This document shows positions 9,378 through 19,505 of a stretch of DNA of 64,000 bases, piece by piece (position 1 is the first letter of the stretch; each line of letters begins with the position of its first letter). The DNA lies in assembly GCA_009699245.1 (NCBI GenBank), contig WLOQ01000003.1, positions 124,001 through 188,000 of the forward strand, written 5' to 3'. The stretch is from Actinomycetota bacterium. Lineage in GTDB: Bacteria; Actinomycetota; Thermoleophilia; Solirubrobacterales; Solirubrobacteraceae. Under the pieces are notes generated by a model. It was not told the origin of the DNA, ran no database searches, and saw only the letters and a list, made by a program, of their open reading frames with translations. The position numbers and the translations under genes are program-made.

Positions 9378-10241
9378 GTGCCCGCTCTCGGAGCGATTCT
9401 CACCGCGGTGATCACCCCGTTCCGGGAGGCCGACCTGTCGGTTGATGAGGACGCGTTCGTCGCGCTCCTCGCCCATCTGGCCGCCAACGGCTCCGACGGG
9501 TTCGTCGTCTGCGGCACCACCGGCGAGGCGCCGACCCTCACCGACGAGGAGCACCTCGACCTGATTGGGCTCGCGGTGCGCGAGAAGCCCGCGGGCGCCA
9601 CGATCATCGCGGGAGTCGGCTCGAACGACACCCGGCATGCGCTCCACCTCACGGAGCGCGCGTGTGAGCTCGGCGCAGACGCGCTGCTGTCGGTCACGCC
9701 GTACTACAACCGGCCCAACAGGCGGGGGATCCTCGCGCACTACCGAGAGATCTCGCGCGCGGCCGATCGGCCGATCGTCCTCTACAACATCCCGCAGCGC
9801 ACGGGCACCGACCTTCCGAACGATCTGCTCGCAGAGCTAGCGCAGTTCGATCACATCGACGCCGTGAAGCAGGCGAACAGCGCCAACCTCGCCCAGGTCG
9901 ACGGCCTTGAGCTGTACACCGGGAACGACGAGGACTTCGCGCGCACGCTCGATATGGGTGGGGTGGGGGGCATCCTCGTCGCCAGCCATTTCGTCGGACC
10001 GCAGATGCGGCGCATGGTCGATGAGCCGGAGCAGCGTGCAGCGATCGACGCGACGCTCCAACCCTTCTTCGCAGCCCTCGGCGTCGGCCCCCTGGCCATG
10101 ACGACGAAGGCCGGCCTCAATCTTCTCGGCCACGCCGCCGGCGTGCCCCGACTTCCCCTCGTCCCGGCGGACGCTGCTGAGATCGCGGTCATCCGCGAGG
10201 CACTCGTCTCCCAGGGCCTACTCATGAAGGACACTGCTTGA
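9378..10241 (+). CDS. dapA: 4-hydroxy-tetrahydrodipicolinate synthase
   Basis: DapA condenses pyruvate with aspartate semialdehyde, the first committed step to diaminopimelate. The 287-residue barrel shows GTTGE (46-50), Tyr110 in TPYYNRP, the catalytic Tyr136 in LYNIPQRTG and the Schiff-base lysine Lys164 in DAVKQANSAN. The GTG start is divergent from recD2 and is backed by a TAGGCT box six bases upstream. The stop codon overlaps the start of rnj, giving a dapA-rnj pair like that of other actinobacteria. The residue context after Lys164 (QANSAN) is slightly unusual, but nothing key is missing. Confidence 0.95.
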   Translation: MPALGAILTAVITPFREADLSVDEDAFVALLAHLAANGSDGFVVCGTTGEAPTLTDEEHLDLIGLAVREKPAGATIIAGVGSNDTRHALHLTERACELGADALLSVTPYYNRPNRRGILAHYREISRAADRPIVLYNIPQRTGTDLPNDLLAELAQFDHIDAVKQANSANLAQVDGLELYTGNDEDFARTLDMGGVGGILVASHFVGPQMRRMVDEPEQRAAIDATLQPFFAALGVGPLAMTTKAGLNLLGHAAGVPRLPLVPADAAEIAVIREALVSQGLLMKDTA

Positions 10242-11911
10242 TGTCAGGAAAGCTTCGCATTCTCCCGCTCGGCGGGCTCGGCGAAATCGGCAAGAACATG
10301 ACCGTCGTCGAGTACGAGGACCGGCTGCTCGTCATCGACTGCGGCCTGCGGTTCCCGACGGCAGAGATGGTGGGCATCGACCTCGTGCTCCCGGACTTCG
10401 ACGTCCTGCGCGGGCGCCTCGACGACATCGAGGGCATCATCATCACGCACGGTCATGAGGACCATCTCGGCGCGCTTCCGTGGGTCCTGCGCGACCTGCG
10501 GTCGGAGGGGGAGCTGCCGCCGATCTTCGGCGCGCCGCTCACGATGGCCATGGCGCGCTCGAAGCTCGATGAGCACAAGCTCAAGGAGGTCGACGTCGAG
10601 GACGTGTCCGCCGGCGAGACGCTCGAGCTCGGCCCGTTCTCGATCGAGCTCATCCACATGACGCACTCGATCCCGGACATGGTCGCCATCGCAGTCACGA
10701 CCGACCTCGGGACCGTGCTCTTCACCGGCGACTACAAGTTCGACCAGACCCCGGTCGACGGGCCTCCCGCCGACATGGCGCGCCTCGCACAGCTCGGCGC
10801 AGAGGGCGTGCTCGTTCTCTGCGGCGACTCGACGAACGCCGACCGTCCGGGCTTCTCACCCAGCGAGGCGGGCATCGGGCCGCACCTGCTCCAGGCGTTC
10901 GCGCAGTGCGAAGGGCGAATCGTCGTCACCTGCTTCGCGTCGAACATCCACCGCGTGCAGCAGGTCATCGATGCCGCGCAGCTGGTGAACCGCAAGGTCG
11001 CGCTGCTCGGGCGCTCGATGCGCAAGAACGCGAACATCGCCCGGTCGCTCGGGCATCTCGACGTGCCTGAGGGCATCATGCTCCAGCCGCGCCAGATCGA
11101 CGACTTTCCCGACGAGCGCCTCATCATCGTGTCGACCGGTTCTCAGGGCGAGCCGCTCAGCGCGCTGCGTCGCATGGCGTTCAACGACCATCCCCAGGTC
11201 GACCTGCGCCGCGGTGACACCGTGATGTTCGCCGCCACGCCCGTTCCGGGGAATGAGCGCGCCGTCAACGAGACGATCGATCGCCTCTACGCGATCGGCT
11301 GCCGCGTCGTGACGGCGTCCGACACGCCAATCCACGCCTCCGGCCACGGGTATGAGGAGGAGCTGAAGCTCATGCTCAACCTCACCCAGCCGCGCTACGT
11401 GATGCCGTTCCACGGCGACCACAAGCGCCTCGAGCTGCACGGCAAGCTCGCGGAGGCCGTCGGCATCAGCCCCGACAACATCTTCAAGGGCCAGAACGGC
11501 CTGCCGCTCGAGATCGATGAGCGCGGCGCTCGCTTCGGCAAGCCGGAGCGCGCAGGCATGATCTTCGTGGACGGCGTGGAGATCGGGGACGTCGCCGATG
11601 TCGCCCTGCGCGACCGCCGGATGCTCAGCGCTGACGGGATCTTCGTCGTCGTCGCCACGATCTCCGAGCAGGACGGGAAGTCGGTCGCCGACCCGGAGAT
11701 CATCTTCCGCGGCGTGCCGTTTCCGGAGGAGGCCGAGGAGCTCGTCGGTGACATCGGCGCGTGCATCGATCGCACCCTCGAGCGCGCGGCCAAGGACAAC
11801 ATCCGTGAGATCGACGTGCTGCAGAGCATGCTGCACGACGACCTCGCCGCGTTCGTCTACGACCGCCTGCGCAGGCGGCCGATGGTGCTGCCGGTCGTCG
11901 TCGAGGTCTGA
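10241..11911 (+). CDS. rnj: Ribonuclease J
   Basis: A 556-residue metallo-beta-lactamase/beta-CASP ribonuclease that processes and decays RNA as endonuclease and 5' exonuclease. The metal-binding motif is ITHGHEDHLGALP (HxHxDH), with further ligands in MTHSIPD and TGDYKFD. The beta-CASP motifs include CFASNIHR, and TPIHASGHGYEEELKLML carries the late histidines. The ATG at 10241 (TGATG overlap with dapA) is preferred over an in-frame TTG one codon earlier. The last 55 bases overlap the 3' end of the sensor kinase gene on the opposite strand. Confidence 0.95.
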   Translation: MSGKLRILPLGGLGEIGKNMTVVEYEDRLLVIDCGLRFPTAEMVGIDLVLPDFDVLRGRLDDIEGIIITHGHEDHLGALPWVLRDLRSEGELPPIFGAPLTMAMARSKLDEHKLKEVDVEDVSAGETLELGPFSIELIHMTHSIPDMVAIAVTTDLGTVLFTGDYKFDQTPVDGPPADMARLAQLGAEGVLVLCGDSTNADRPGFSPSEAGIGPHLLQAFAQCEGRIVVTCFASNIHRVQQVIDAAQLVNRKVALLGRSMRKNANIARSLGHLDVPEGIMLQPRQIDDFPDERLIIVSTGSQGEPLSALRRMAFNDHPQVDLRRGDTVMFAATPVPGNERAVNETIDRLYAIGCRVVTASDTPIHASGHGYEEELKLMLNLTQPRYVMPFHGDHKRLELHGKLAEAVGISPDNIFKGQNGLPLEIDERGARFGKPERAGMIFVDGVEIGDVADVALRDRRMLSADGIFVVVATISEQDGKSVADPEIIFRGVPFPEEAEELVGDIGACIDRTLERAAKDNIREIDVLQSMLHDDLAAFVYDRLRRRPMVLPVVVEV

Positions 11912-13329
11912 CCGGCCTCGACCGCGGCGTCGTCATCGGGAAGCGGGAGCCGCACGACGAAGCGCGCTCCCGCGGCGCTGCGGTCGAGTGTGACGTTGCC
12001 GCCGTGCGCCTGCGCGACCGCGCGGACGATCGCAAGGCCGAGGCCCGTCGACCCGGCGCGGTCGCCCCCGGCGCGCACGAAGCGCTCGAAGACGTTGGCC
12101 TCGAGCTCGGCGGGGATGCCGGGCCCATCGTCGGCGACGGTGATGATGGCGCTCTCGTCCTCAAACAACGCGCTGACTTCCACCGCGGTCAGCGGTGGCG
12201 TGTGCCCGACCGCATTGGCGACGAGGTTGAGCACCATTCGGTGGAGGTCGTCGCGCGCGCCGCTGAGCAGCACCGGCTCGGGGGCGACGACCGTCACGTG
12301 GTGATCGGGCGCGATCGCCTGCGCCTCGGCCGCAGCCTCGCGGACGATGTCGGCGAGGTCGACGTCGGTGCGCGCCTCGAGCAGTTCGGCATCCGAGCGG
12401 GCGAGGATGAGCAGATCCGTCACCAGATGGCGCATACGCTGTGAGCTGCGCAGAGCGGCTTGGGCGGCCTCGCGGCGATCGCCGTCGAGATCCGCGACGA
12501 GCAGCTCGAGGTTGGCCAGGACGCTCGTGAGTGGGGTGCGTAGCTCGTGCGATGCGTCGGCCGCGAAGGCGCGCTGACGGTCGAGGGCACCCTCGGTGCG
12601 CGCGCGGGAGGCCTCGAGCGCCGCGAGCATCTCGTCGAACGTCCGGGCCAGCTCGGCGACCTCATCGTCGGCTCGGGGCTGCGGGACGCGCTGATCCGGG
12701 TCGCCGGTCCTGGCGATCGCCCGTGCCGTCGCGGTGATGTCCGTCACCGGGCGCAGCGAGCGACGGGCGAGCGCGAGGCCGCCGAGCAGCGCAAGCAGCG
12801 CGCCGCCGAAGACGCCAACGGCGAGAAAGAGACGCACTCCGCGGATCGTGCTCTGCACCTGCTCGAGTGGTCTGGCGTACTCGACCCAGATGGGAAAGCG
12901 CAGCGCCTGCGGATTGTCCGTCCCGCTATCGATCGGCGCCTGCGTGAGGCGTGTCTCGACGAGATAGCCGCGTGCCTCGGACGAGCCCTCGACGCCGGGC
13001 GGGCCGAAGTCCGGTGAGCCCTTCGTGGTCTTGACGAGCAGCTTGTTGTAGTTGAAGAGACGCACTTCGGCGCTATTCGACGCGGCGTAGAGCTCAACGT
13101 CGGGAATGATCGCGAAGTCCGTAGGGCCGCCCGGGATCGATTCGAGCCGCAGGTTGGCGCTCAGTCGGCTCGCGGCTGCAGCGGTCTCATTGGTGAAGTT
13201 GTCGCGGATCCGGCTCGTCGTCAGCTGGCCGATGACGATCGCAAAGCCACAGAGGATCACGAAGGTCAGCGCTGCGGAGATCAGCGCCAGACGCCACCGG
13301 ATGGAGAGCCGCTCAAGCACGAAGGACAT
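11857..13329 (-). CDS. Membrane sensor histidine kinase
   Basis: A 490-residue kinase. Transmembrane segments lie near residues 13-35 and 166-188 with an extracellular sensor region of about 130 residues between them. A HAMP domain follows, then the HisKA box with phospho-His261 (ADASHELRTPL). N, G1 and G2 boxes are present as LNLVANAVGHT, DDGPGIP and GSTGLGLAIV. The layout resembles MprB/TcrY-type envelope-stress kinases. Starts at 13341 (GTG), 13329 (ATG) and 13320 (GTG) are all in frame; I chose the ATG, which overlaps the response regulator stop by 17 bases. The signal sensed is unknown. Confidence 0.92.
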   Translation of the reverse strand: MSFVLERLSIRWRLALISAALTFVILCGFAIVIGQLTTSRIRDNFTNETAAAASRLSANLRLESIPGGPTDFAIIPDVELYAASNSAEVRLFNYNKLLVKTTKGSPDFGPPGVEGSSEARGYLVETRLTQAPIDSGTDNPQALRFPIWVEYARPLEQVQSTIRGVRLFLAVGVFGGALLALLGGLALARRSLRPVTDITATARAIARTGDPDQRVPQPRADDEVAELARTFDEMLAALEASRARTEGALDRQRAFAADASHELRTPLTSVLANLELLVADLDGDRREAAQAALRSSQRMRHLVTDLLILARSDAELLEARTDVDLADIVREAAAEAQAIAPDHHVTVVAPEPVLLSGARDDLHRMVLNLVANAVGHTPPLTAVEVSALFEDESAIITVADDGPGIPAELEANVFERFVRAGGDRAGSTGLGLAIVRAVAQAHGGNVTLDRSAAGARFVVRLPLPDDDAAVEAGQTSTTTGSTIGRLRRRS

Positions 13330-14002
13330 AGCCCGCGCCACGAATCGTGTGGACGAGCCGCATCTCGCCCTCCGCCTCGAGCTTCCGGCGCAGGTTCGAA
13401 ACGAAGACCTCGATGGTGTTGGTCGTCGCGTACGGGTCGTCGTAGCCCCAGACCTCCTCGAGCAGCCGCTGACGCGCGATGACGATGCGCTCGTTGCGCA
13501 TCAGGTACTCGAGGAGCTCGAACTCGCGCTGGGTCAGGTCGACGAGGCGCTCCCCGCGCGTCACCTCGTGTGTGTCGGGGTTGAGCGAGAGATCCCCGAC
13601 GGTGAGCGAGGCCGCGCCACGCGGGGGGCGGCGCCGCAGGAGGGCGCGTAGGCGCGCCAGCAGCTCCTGGCGCTCGAACGGCTTGACGAGATAGTCGTCC
13701 GCGCCGGCGTCGAGCCCCTCGACGCGCGCGTCGAGCGCATCACGCGCCGTGAGCACGAGGATCGGGACGTCATCGCTGGCGCGCAGCCGGCGAGCGACCT
13801 CGAGCCCGTCGATTCTCGGGAGCCCGAGGTCGAGGATCACGAGATCCGGGTTGAACGCGGGCGCAGCCTCAAGCGCGGCCTCGCCATCGGAGGCGATCCG
13901 CACCTCGTAGCCCTCCATCCGCAGCGAGCGCAGCAGGGCCTGTGCGATCTCCTCGTCGTCTTCGACCACTAGCACACGCGGATCACGGCTGAGATTCGTC
14001 AC
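13313..14002 (-). CDS. OmpR-family response regulator
   Basis: A 229-residue regulator. The receiver domain shows acidic residues VVEDDEE, phospho-acceptor Asp58 in LVILDLGLPRIDG and the conserved lysine in YLVKPF. The C-terminal winged helix of the OmpR/PhoB type ends with VSNLRRKLEAEGEMRLVHTIRGAGYVLR. The start is the GTG at 14002, supported by a TACGCT box seven bases upstream on its strand; longer open frames upstream lack a receiver fold. It is cotranscribed with the kinase and divergent from ftsK. The histidine kinase next to it is its presumed partner. Confidence 0.94.
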   Translation of the reverse strand: MTNLSRDPRVLVVEDDEEIAQALLRSLRMEGYEVRIASDGEAALEAAPAFNPDLVILDLGLPRIDGLEVARRLRASDDVPILVLTARDALDARVEGLDAGADDYLVKPFERQELLARLRALLRRRPPRGAASLTVGDLSLNPDTHEVTRGERLVDLTQREFELLEYLMRNERIVIARQRLLEEVWGYDDPYATTNTIEVFVSNLRRKLEAEGEMRLVHTIRGAGYVLRA

Positions 14003-14009
14003 GAGCGAC

Positions 14010-14015
14010 AGCGTA
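14010..14015 (-). promoter_or_regulatory. -10-like box of the response regulator
   Basis: On the minus strand TACGCT ends seven bases before the GTG at 14002. This supports both a leaderless transcript and the choice of that start. Confidence 0.45.
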
Positions 14016-14088
14016 CGGATTGGTCGCGGCCGACGTGCAGGTGCGGGCAGGGGTGCGTCGCGGAACGTCGAAGACCCGCTCGATACCC

Positions 14089-16527
14089 ATGCCCGCACAG
14101 CGCACACGTCCTTCACGCTCAACCACGGCCAAGAAGCGCCCCCCGGCGAAGAAGCGCCCGGCCCCCAAGGCCCGCGCACGCCGCAGCGCCTCGGCGGCCT
14201 GGCGGATGCCGGTCCTCGATCAGCGCCAGCTCGACCTGCTCGGGCTCGCCTGCTTCGGCGTCGGTGTGTTCCTCGCGTTCCTCCTGTGGTTCGGCTGGGA
14301 TGGTGGGGCTGCGGGCGGCGCGATCGCCGATGGCGTGCGCTGGACGTTCGGCCAGGTCGCGTACGCCGTCCCGTCCGCGCTCCTCGCCGGTGGGGTCCTG
14401 ATCGTCCTGCGCCCCGTGCTGCCTGCCGCGCGGCCGCTGCGCGCGGCAGCCATCTGTCTGCTCATCGCGAGCACCCTCGCCTTTGCGGTGGGCACGCTCG
14501 GCCTCGGATCCGGCCCGGTCGCCCGCTCGACGTGGACGACCGCGCTCCTCGAAGCCCGCGGCGGCGCGCTTGGTGAGCTCCTCTTCACCGCGCTCGGGGC
14601 CGCCATTGGAACCGTTGGCGCGCATCTGCTCGCCGTCGGCCTCTTCCTCGCCGGCGTCCTCCTGCTCAGCGGCGCCTCGGTCGCCGGCATCCTGCGCGCC
14701 ACCGGCCACGGAATCGCCGACACCACCCGCGTCCTGCGCAGCGCCGCGCCGGTCCGAGAGGCCGTCGCGGAGCCTGCGCCGATCGCCCCGCCGGAGCCTG
14801 AGGATGCGGAGCTCGTCGTGCGGCCGGGGGACCGGGCCGACGATCTCGATGCCGAGCAGCGCTACCCGGATCTCTTCGGGGAGCCTGAGGTCGATCCCAT
14901 CGCCGTCCCTGCGCCCGTCGATGTTTCCGACGAGCCGGTGGCGCCGAAGGCCGCGGCGTCGGCGAAGCGCGCGCCGAAGCGCCCCGTGGCCTCCGGCGAC
15001 GCCCGCTACACGCTTCCCAATCCCGCGCTGCTGCGCCTCTCAGCGCCCGACGAGGACAGCGGGCAGGCCGACATCGACGATCAGCAGCGCCTTGCAGCGG
15101 CGCTCGTGGAGGCCCTCGGGCATCACGGGGTCGAGGCGAAGGTCGTCGGCACGGTCGCCGGTCCGCACATCACCCGGTACGAGCTCCGTCTCGCGCCTGG
15201 GGTGAAGATGAGCAAGGTCGGGAACCTCAAGGACGACCTCGCGTATGCCCTCGCGGCCACCGACATCCGCATTCTCGCGCCGATTCCCGGCAAGCAGGCC
15301 GTCGGCGTCGAAGTCCCGAACCGTCGTCGGCGCATGGTGACGCTGGGGGATGTGTACGGCGCCGTGCCGGACGGGACGAGCCCGTTGGCGGTCTTCCTCG
15401 GCAAGGACGTCAGCGGTCGCCCGATCCATGCCGACCTCGCCAAGATGCCGCACCTCCTCGTCGCCGGCACGACCGGCGCCGGCAAGTCCGGCTGCATCAA
15501 CGCCATGCTCAGTTCGATCCTCCTGCGGGCGACGCCGGACGAGGTGCGCCTCGTCCTCGTCGATCCGAAGCAGGTCGAGCTCAACCACTACGAGGCGATC
15601 CCGCACCTGCTCACGCCGGTGATCACGAGCCCGCGGATGGCAGCCAACGCCCTGCAGAACCTCGTCCGCGAGATGGAGTGGCGCTACGGCGTGATGGCTT
15701 CGGCGCGCACGCGCTCGCTCCCCGAGCTCAACCGTCATCGCCTTGAGCAGGGCGACGACGCGCTGCCGTATCTCCTCTGCGTGATCGACGAGCTCGCGGA
15801 CCTCATGATGGTGGCGCCCGCCGACGTCGAGGACTCGATCATCCGCCTCGCGCAGAAGGCGCGAGCGGTCGGGATCCATCTCGTCCTCGCCACGCAAAGT
15901 CCGCGTGTCGACGTGATCACGGGCATGATCAAGGCCAACGTGCCGTCGCGCATCGCATTCGCCGTGTCCAGCCAGACCGACTCCCGCGTGATCCTCGATC
16001 AGAACGGCGCCGAGAGCCTGCTCGGTCAGGGGGATCTGCTCTTCGCCCCGGTCGGGTCCTCGAGCCTCCAGCGCATTCAGGGCGCCTACATCGACGAGCC
16101 GCAGATCGCCCAGCTCACCGAGTACTGGGCTGCGCAGGGCGAGCCGCAGCTGCGTGAGGACCTGCTCGAGGAGGTCACACCCGAGGCGGGCGGAGCCAGT
16201 GGCGAGGGCAGCGAGTTCGATCCGGATGAAGATCCGCTCCTCGGCGACGCGATCCAGCTCGTCGTCGAGATGGGCACGGCGTCCACGTCGATGCTCCAGC
16301 GGCGCCTGCGCCTCGGGTACACGCGTGCCGGTCGACTCATCGACATGCTCGAGCGCCGCGGGGTCATCTCCGGCTACGAGGGCTCGAAGCCGCGCCAGGT
16401 CCTGATCGGTGAGGCCGAGCTTCCGCGCGTTCTCTCCGCCCTCGATGCCCCGTCCGCAGTCACGAACGATGCTCCTGCCGAGCAGCTCGAGCTGAGCGCT
16501 CCCGCCGGCTCCGACGAGGCACGCTGA
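14089..16527 (+). CDS. ftsK: DNA translocase FtsK/SpoIIIE
   Basis: An 812-residue septal DNA pump that moves chromosome ends through the division septum. After a basic N-terminus (MPAQRTRPSR) come about four membrane segments (residues 47-195), an acidic/proline linker and the RecA-like motor. Walker A is GTTGAGKS at 460-467, Walker B is LLCVIDELADLMM, and the C-terminal gamma winged helix that reads KOPS-like sites lies from about 735 (LGDAIQLVVEMG) to near the end. I start at ATG 14089 rather than a TTG 69 bases earlier because the extra residues do not look like FtsK. It is divergent from the two-component operon. Confidence 0.95.
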   Translation: MPAQRTRPSRSTTAKKRPPAKKRPAPKARARRSASAAWRMPVLDQRQLDLLGLACFGVGVFLAFLLWFGWDGGAAGGAIADGVRWTFGQVAYAVPSALLAGGVLIVLRPVLPAARPLRAAAICLLIASTLAFAVGTLGLGSGPVARSTWTTALLEARGGALGELLFTALGAAIGTVGAHLLAVGLFLAGVLLLSGASVAGILRATGHGIADTTRVLRSAAPVREAVAEPAPIAPPEPEDAELVVRPGDRADDLDAEQRYPDLFGEPEVDPIAVPAPVDVSDEPVAPKAAASAKRAPKRPVASGDARYTLPNPALLRLSAPDEDSGQADIDDQQRLAAALVEALGHHGVEAKVVGTVAGPHITRYELRLAPGVKMSKVGNLKDDLAYALAATDIRILAPIPGKQAVGVEVPNRRRRMVTLGDVYGAVPDGTSPLAVFLGKDVSGRPIHADLAKMPHLLVAGTTGAGKSGCINAMLSSILLRATPDEVRLVLVDPKQVELNHYEAIPHLLTPVITSPRMAANALQNLVREMEWRYGVMASARTRSLPELNRHRLEQGDDALPYLLCVIDELADLMMVAPADVEDSIIRLAQKARAVGIHLVLATQSPRVDVITGMIKANVPSRIAFAVSSQTDSRVILDQNGAESLLGQGDLLFAPVGSSSLQRIQGAYIDEPQIAQLTEYWAAQGEPQLREDLLEEVTPEAGGASGEGSEFDPDEDPLLGDAIQLVVEMGTASTSMLQRRLRLGYTRAGRLIDMLERRGVISGYEGSKPRQVLIGEAELPRVLSALDAPSAVTNDAPAEQLELSAPAGSDEAR

Positions 16528-16545
16528 GTCCGGGGTCCTGAGGCG

Positions 16546-16983
16546 ATGCACGGGATCGGCGCCAGTCTGCGCGAAGCACGGATGCGCCAGCAGCTCGACA
16601 TCACCGAGGTCGAGGCGGACACCAAGATCCGCGGGAAGTACCTGCGCGCGCTCGAGAACGACGAATGGGACGTCCTGCCCGGTCCCACGTTCGTCAAGAG
16701 CTTTCTGCGCACCTACGGCGATCGCCTCGGGCTCGATGGTCGACTGCTTGTCGAGGAGTTCAAGGTCCGCTATGAGCGCCCGCAGGTCGTGCCGATCGTC
16801 GCTGCAGGGCAGCGCAACCCGCGCGAGGTGCGCAAGGCGCGCAATGGTCGCTGGATCGTTGTGGCCATCCTCGTCCTCGTGCTCATCGTGGGTCTCATCA
16901 TCCTCGGCTCGTCCAGCGGCGGTGGTGGTTCGTCGTCGTCGACGCAACCCGGCTGGTCCGTGCAGCATCATCTGCACGCATGA
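16546..16983 (+). CDS. RodZ-like HTH protein with one membrane segment
   Basis: A 145-residue protein: an N-terminal helix-turn-helix of the RodZ type ([20 protein letters not shown], then [20 protein letters not shown]) followed by a basic stretch, one transmembrane helix ([19 protein letters not shown], about 108-126) and a short Ser/Gly tail. RodZ links the cytoskeleton to the cell wall in rods; here the extracytoplasmic beta domain is missing, so only the cytoplasmic half of the family is represented. It lies between ftsK and cinA, where an Xre/RodZ-like gene is common in Gram-positives. Its stop overlaps the cinA ATG. Confidence 0.8.
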   Translation: MHGIGASLREARMRQQLDITEVEADTKIRGKYLRALENDEWDVLPGPTFVKSFLRTYGDRLGLDGRLLVEEFKVRYERPQVVPIVAAGQRNPREVRKARNGRWIVVAILVLVLIVGLIILGSSSGGGGSSSSTQPGWSVQHHLHA

Positions 16984-18269
16984 GCGCGCGCGCCGGCATT
17001 CTCGTCACCGGGACCGAGGTCCTCACCGGGAGGGTCACGGATCGCAACGGCCCCTGGCTCGCCGAGCGCCTGCGCGAGATCGGCGTCGACATCGAGGCGA
17101 TCGTCGTCGTGGGGGATCGCCCGCAGGACATGGCGGCCGCACTCGGGTGGCTCGCGGCCGAAGGTGTGGACCTCATCGTCACGAGCGGGGGTCTGGGACC
17201 GACTGCGGACGATCTGACCGCTGAGGTCGTCGGCGGCTTCCAAGGCCGTGAGATGGTCCTCGACGAGGCGCTGCGAGGACGGATCGCCGCGATCCTTGAG
17301 CGCCTGGCGCGCCGATGGAAGGATCTCGATCTCAACGCGCTCGAGGATGGCAATCGCAAGCAGGCGACGATTCCCGCGGGAGCGACCATCCTCGAGCCGA
17401 TCGGCACTGCCCCGGGGCTAGTCGTCCCGCCGGCCTCAGGTGAGGGCCCGACCATCGTCGTCCTGCCCGGTCCGCCAAGTGAGCTCCAGCCGATGTGGCA
17501 TGCCTCGGTGGCCACCGAGGCACTGCGTGCTGCCACGCGCAGTGCCTCGCCGATCGAGCAGCGCATGCTGCGCCTCTTCGGCATCCCGGAGTCAGAGCTC
17601 GCTGAGTCGCTGCGGCGCGCGGAGGAGGGTGGTCCGTCGCTCGAGCGCCTTGAAATCACCACCTGCATGCGGCGCGCCGAGCTCGAGGTCGTCACCCGGT
17701 TCGATCCGGCGGCCACTGAGGACTACCAGGCCTTTGCGACCTTCCTCGGTGAGCGCCACGCTGACACGCTGTTCTCAGATGACGAGAGCTCGGTCGACGA
17801 GCAGGTCGCAGCGTTGCTGCTTCGCGCGCCGCGGCAGACCCTCGCGGTGGCCGAATCCTGCACCGGCGGTCTGGTCGCCGGGCGCATCACCGACCTCGCT
17901 GGCTCCTCCGCGTACTTCCGCGGCGGGCTCGTCGTCTATTCGAACGATGCCAAGGTCACACAGGCTGGCGTCCCGGTCGAACTTCTCGAGGAATTCGGGG
18001 CCGTCTCACGTGAGGTCGCCATGGCGTTGGCTGACGGTGCCGCGGCCCGTCTGGGCGCCGATGTCGGCCTCGGCATCACGGGAATCGCCGGGCCCGGCGG
18101 CGGGACCGAGGAGAAGCCCACCGGGACCGTCTGGCTCTCCGCCTGCCGCAGCGACGGCGTGCGGCTCGAGCAGACCATCACGATGCCCGGAGATCGCGCC
18201 AACGTCCGTGATCGCACGACAACCTTCGCGCTGCATCTCCTGCGCCGCCTCCTGCTCGCGCCGTCCTGA
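16980..18269 (+). CDS. cinA: CinA (competence/damage-inducible family, NMN deamidase)
   Basis: A 429-residue two-domain protein. The N-terminal molybdopterin-binding-like domain has [21 protein letters not shown] and [13 protein letters not shown], the latter seen in COG1058 pyrophosphatases. The C-terminal domain, with [22 protein letters not shown] and [20 protein letters not shown], is the PncC-type nicotinamide mononucleotide amidase. Characterised homologues recycle NMN and clean up ADP-ribose. The ATG overlaps the upstream gene's stop (ATGA), and recA follows after 124 bases, the classic cinA-recA order. Confidence 0.94.
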   Translation: MSARAGILVTGTEVLTGRVTDRNGPWLAERLREIGVDIEAIVVVGDRPQDMAAALGWLAAEGVDLIVTSGGLGPTADDLTAEVVGGFQGREMVLDEALRGRIAAILERLARRWKDLDLNALEDGNRKQATIPAGATILEPIGTAPGLVVPPASGEGPTIVVLPGPPSELQPMWHASVATEALRAATRSASPIEQRMLRLFGIPESELAESLRRAEEGGPSLERLEITTCMRRAELEVVTRFDPAATEDYQAFATFLGERHADTLFSDDESSVDEQVAALLLRAPRQTLAVAESCTGGLVAGRITDLAGSSAYFRGGLVVYSNDAKVTQAGVPVELLEEFGAVSREVAMALADGAAARLGADVGLGITGIAGPGGGTEEKPTGTVWLSACRSDGVRLEQTITMPGDRANVRDRTTTFALHLLRRLLLAPS

Positions 18270-18393
18270 CGGACGCCCTGCGGTGGTTCGCCGCAATCGG
18301 GGTGTTCCGCCGCTGCAGAGCCGTGCGTAGCCTGGCGTTCCGTCCGGTCTGAGCCGGATGATCGACGCTCCCGAAGGCGAATGAGGTCCCTGA

Positions 18394-19494
18394 ATGTCCG
18401 CTGATGAAAAGTCCGCAAAGGCACGCGACGCCGCCCTCCAGGGCGCGCTGGCGCAGATCGAGCGCCAGTTCGGCAAGGGCAGCGTCATGCGCATGGGCGA
18501 TGAGGGCGCGCAGGTCCGCGTCAACGCCATCCCGACCGGCGCCCTGTCCCTCGACATCGCGCTCGGCATCGGCGGTATGCCGCGCGGTCGCGTCGTCGAG
18601 GTCTTCGGTCCTGAGTCGTCCGGCAAGACGACGCTCGTCTACCACGTGATCGCGGAGACACAGCGCCTCGGGGGCGTCTGCGCGTTCATCGATGCCGAGC
18701 ACGCCATGGACCCGCTCTACGCGCAGCAGATCGGCGTCGACATCGACGAGCTCCTCGTCTCGCAGCCGGATCACGGCGAGCAGGCGCTCGAGATCTGCGA
18801 CATGCTCGTCCGCTCGGGCGCCGTCGACCTCGTCGCGATCGACTCGGTCGCAGCGCTGACGCCGCGTGCCGAGCTCGAAGGGCAGATGGGTGATCAGACA
18901 GTCGGCCTCCAGGCGCGCATGATGAGCCAGGCGATGCGCAAGCTCGCCGGCAACCTCAACCGCACGCAGACGCTCTGCCTCTTCACGAACCAGATCCGCG
19001 AGAAGGTCGGCGTGATGTTCGGCTCTCCTGAGACGCAGCCGGGCGGTCGTGCGCTGAAGTTCTACTCGTCCCAGCGCCTCGACATCCGCCGCATTGAGAC
19101 CCTCAAGGAGGGGACCGAGGCGGTCGGCAACCGCGTGCGCGTCAAGGTCGTCAAGAACAAGGTCGCGGCACCGTTCCGTCAGGCGGAGTTCGACATCGAG
19201 TTCGGCCGCGGGATCTCGACCTCCGGTTGCATCCTCGACCTTGGGATCGAGCACGACATCGTCGCGAAGTCCGGTTCGTTCTTCTCCTACGAAGGTGAGC
19301 GTCTCGGCCAGGGGCGCAACAACTCCAAGGCCTTCCTCGACGAGCACCCCGAGATCGCCAGCGAGATCGAGGAGAAGATTTACCGGGCACTCGGCATCGA
19401 TCGCGACCTGATCGTCCCGATCGAGCGCGATGAGATCGAGGAGCTTCCCGACGGGGAGGACGCCGTCGACGAGACGCTCGACCAGGCCGCCTAG
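18394..19494 (+). CDS. recA: Recombinase A
   Basis: RecA coats single-stranded DNA, drives strand exchange and triggers SOS cleavage. The 366-residue product has Walker [10 protein letters not shown] (72-80), [12 protein letters not shown] as Walker B, the L2/signature region around [12 protein letters not shown], and the C-terminal acidic tail ([15 protein letters not shown]). A good Shine-Dalgarno (GAGGT) precedes the ATG, unlike many neighbours. I searched the 124-base gap to cinA for an inverted-repeat LexA operator and saw none. TAGCCT at 18328-18333 could be a -10 without a good -35. recX follows 11 bases after the stop. Confidence 0.97.
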   Translation: MSADEKSAKARDAALQGALAQIERQFGKGSVMRMGDEGAQVRVNAIPTGALSLDIALGIGGMPRGRVVEVFGPESSGKTTLVYHVIAETQRLGGVCAFIDAEHAMDPLYAQQIGVDIDELLVSQPDHGEQALEICDMLVRSGAVDLVAIDSVAALTPRAELEGQMGDQTVGLQARMMSQAMRKLAGNLNRTQTLCLFTNQIREKVGVMFGSPETQPGGRALKFYSSQRLDIRRIETLKEGTEAVGNRVRVKVVKNKVAAPFRQAEFDIEFGRGISTSGCILDLGIEHDIVAKSGSFFSYEGERLGQGRNNSKAFLDEHPEIASEIEEKIYRALGIDRDLIVPIERDEIEELPDGEDAVDETLDQAA

Positions 19495-19505
19495 GCGACC
19501 CGGTC

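Noticed and set aside
15040-16977. 645-codon minus-strand frame opposite ftsK and the RodZ-like gene
   Set aside because: Antisense composition bias; no domain visible, and it covers two well-supported genes.
18270-18393. Search for a LexA (SOS) operator upstream of recA
   Set aside because: No inverted GAAC/GTTC repeat of the actinobacterial type is present, so no operator is annotated.
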